From a virus: DNA of 21,929 nt. The translations under genes and the position numbers were made by a program. The DNA lies in the IMG/VR virus record IMGVR_UViG_3300044941_000073, positions 1-21,929 of that record; one strand, given 5' to 3'. The notes beneath the pieces are model-generated. The model made no database searches. It was not told the origin of the DNA and saw only the letters and a list, made by a program, of their open reading frames with translations. Position 1 is the first letter of the stretch. Every line of letters begins with the position of its first letter. Below, piece after piece: positions 21,872 to 21,929 of this stretch.

Positions 21872-21929
21872 GTGAACACGCGTCGAGAACAATTCCTGAG
21901 TGACTGGTGTGGCGGACACAAGTCCGAGC
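21872..21929 (+). CDS. Start of a further rightward gene, cut by window edge
   Basis: A frame open from GTG 21872 to the edge (19 codons, beginning VNTRREQFLSDWCGG). GGCGGAG lies nine bases before the GTG, and a promoter at 21812-21841 is correctly placed. Too short to identify; it could be chance. Confidence 0.35.
   Translation, partial: MNTRREQFLSDWCGGHKSE

Overview
The window is part of the genome of a short-tailed (podovirus, T7-like morphology) double-stranded DNA phage. The evidence is one collinear leftward block holding large terminase, portal, scaffold-like protein, HK97-fold capsid protein, tail tubular proteins A and B, and internal virion (ejection) proteins. I saw no integrase, tRNA gene, CRISPR array, insertion sequence or RNA polymerase gene. 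All promoters I can recognise are sigma70/sigmaA type (TTGACA / TATAAT-like), so the regulated genes are probably read by the host polymerase. The tetramer GATC appears to be completely absent from both strands, which points to strong restriction pressure. The host cannot be named. A freshwater cyanobacterial podovirus is one possibility, but that is a guess from general layout.

Layout. 1-16735 (leftward): tightly packed virion and lysis genes, nearly all joined by overlapping stop/start codons. In transcription order they are a C39-like cysteine peptidase, two small coiled-coil proteins, a two-membrane-segment holin candidate, terminase, portal, scaffold candidate, major capsid, tail tubular A, tail tubular B, a Gln/Ala-rich internal virion protein, a 977-residue virion protein with both an M23 endopeptidase and a lytic transglycosylase domain, and a large protein cut by the window edge just after a motif typical of ADP-ribosyltransferases. 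16775-16810: a leftward intrinsic terminator separates this block from the small genes upstream. 16837-18282 (leftward): three small unknown genes with their own promoters.

18283-20841: about 2.5 kb without a convincing gene. It is dense in structured repeats: divergent promoters, a 17-bp repeat pair 21 bp apart, three copies of a 49-bp repeat (two extended to 113 bp), an array of TGTCACGTGTAC / TGTAAC / ACACC-N10-GGTGT elements, three perfect 26-bp tandem repeats, a very AT-rich stretch followed by a CAA run, an operator-like cluster and tandem extended -10 promoters. This is a good candidate for a replication origin plus divergent control region, or for the joined ends of the genome. 20842-21929 (rightward): two small paralogous genes, a ribbon-helix-helix DNA-binding protein and the start of another gene.

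How it may work together. At least three promoters (leftward at 18313-18341 and 17297-17325, rightward at 20789-20817) carry the inverted repeat ACACC..GGTGT exactly in the spacer between -35 and -10. Two more rightward promoters (21189-21217, 21812-21841) carry degenerate versions. The same dyad recurs in the non-coding array. Three of these promoters each drive one member of a small protein family I do not recognise (genes at 16837, 20842 and 21244). A ribbon-helix-helix protein is encoded among them. My main hypothesis is a phage-wide operator network read by one repressor, controlling dispersed paralogous cassettes. This is inference from sequence pattern only.
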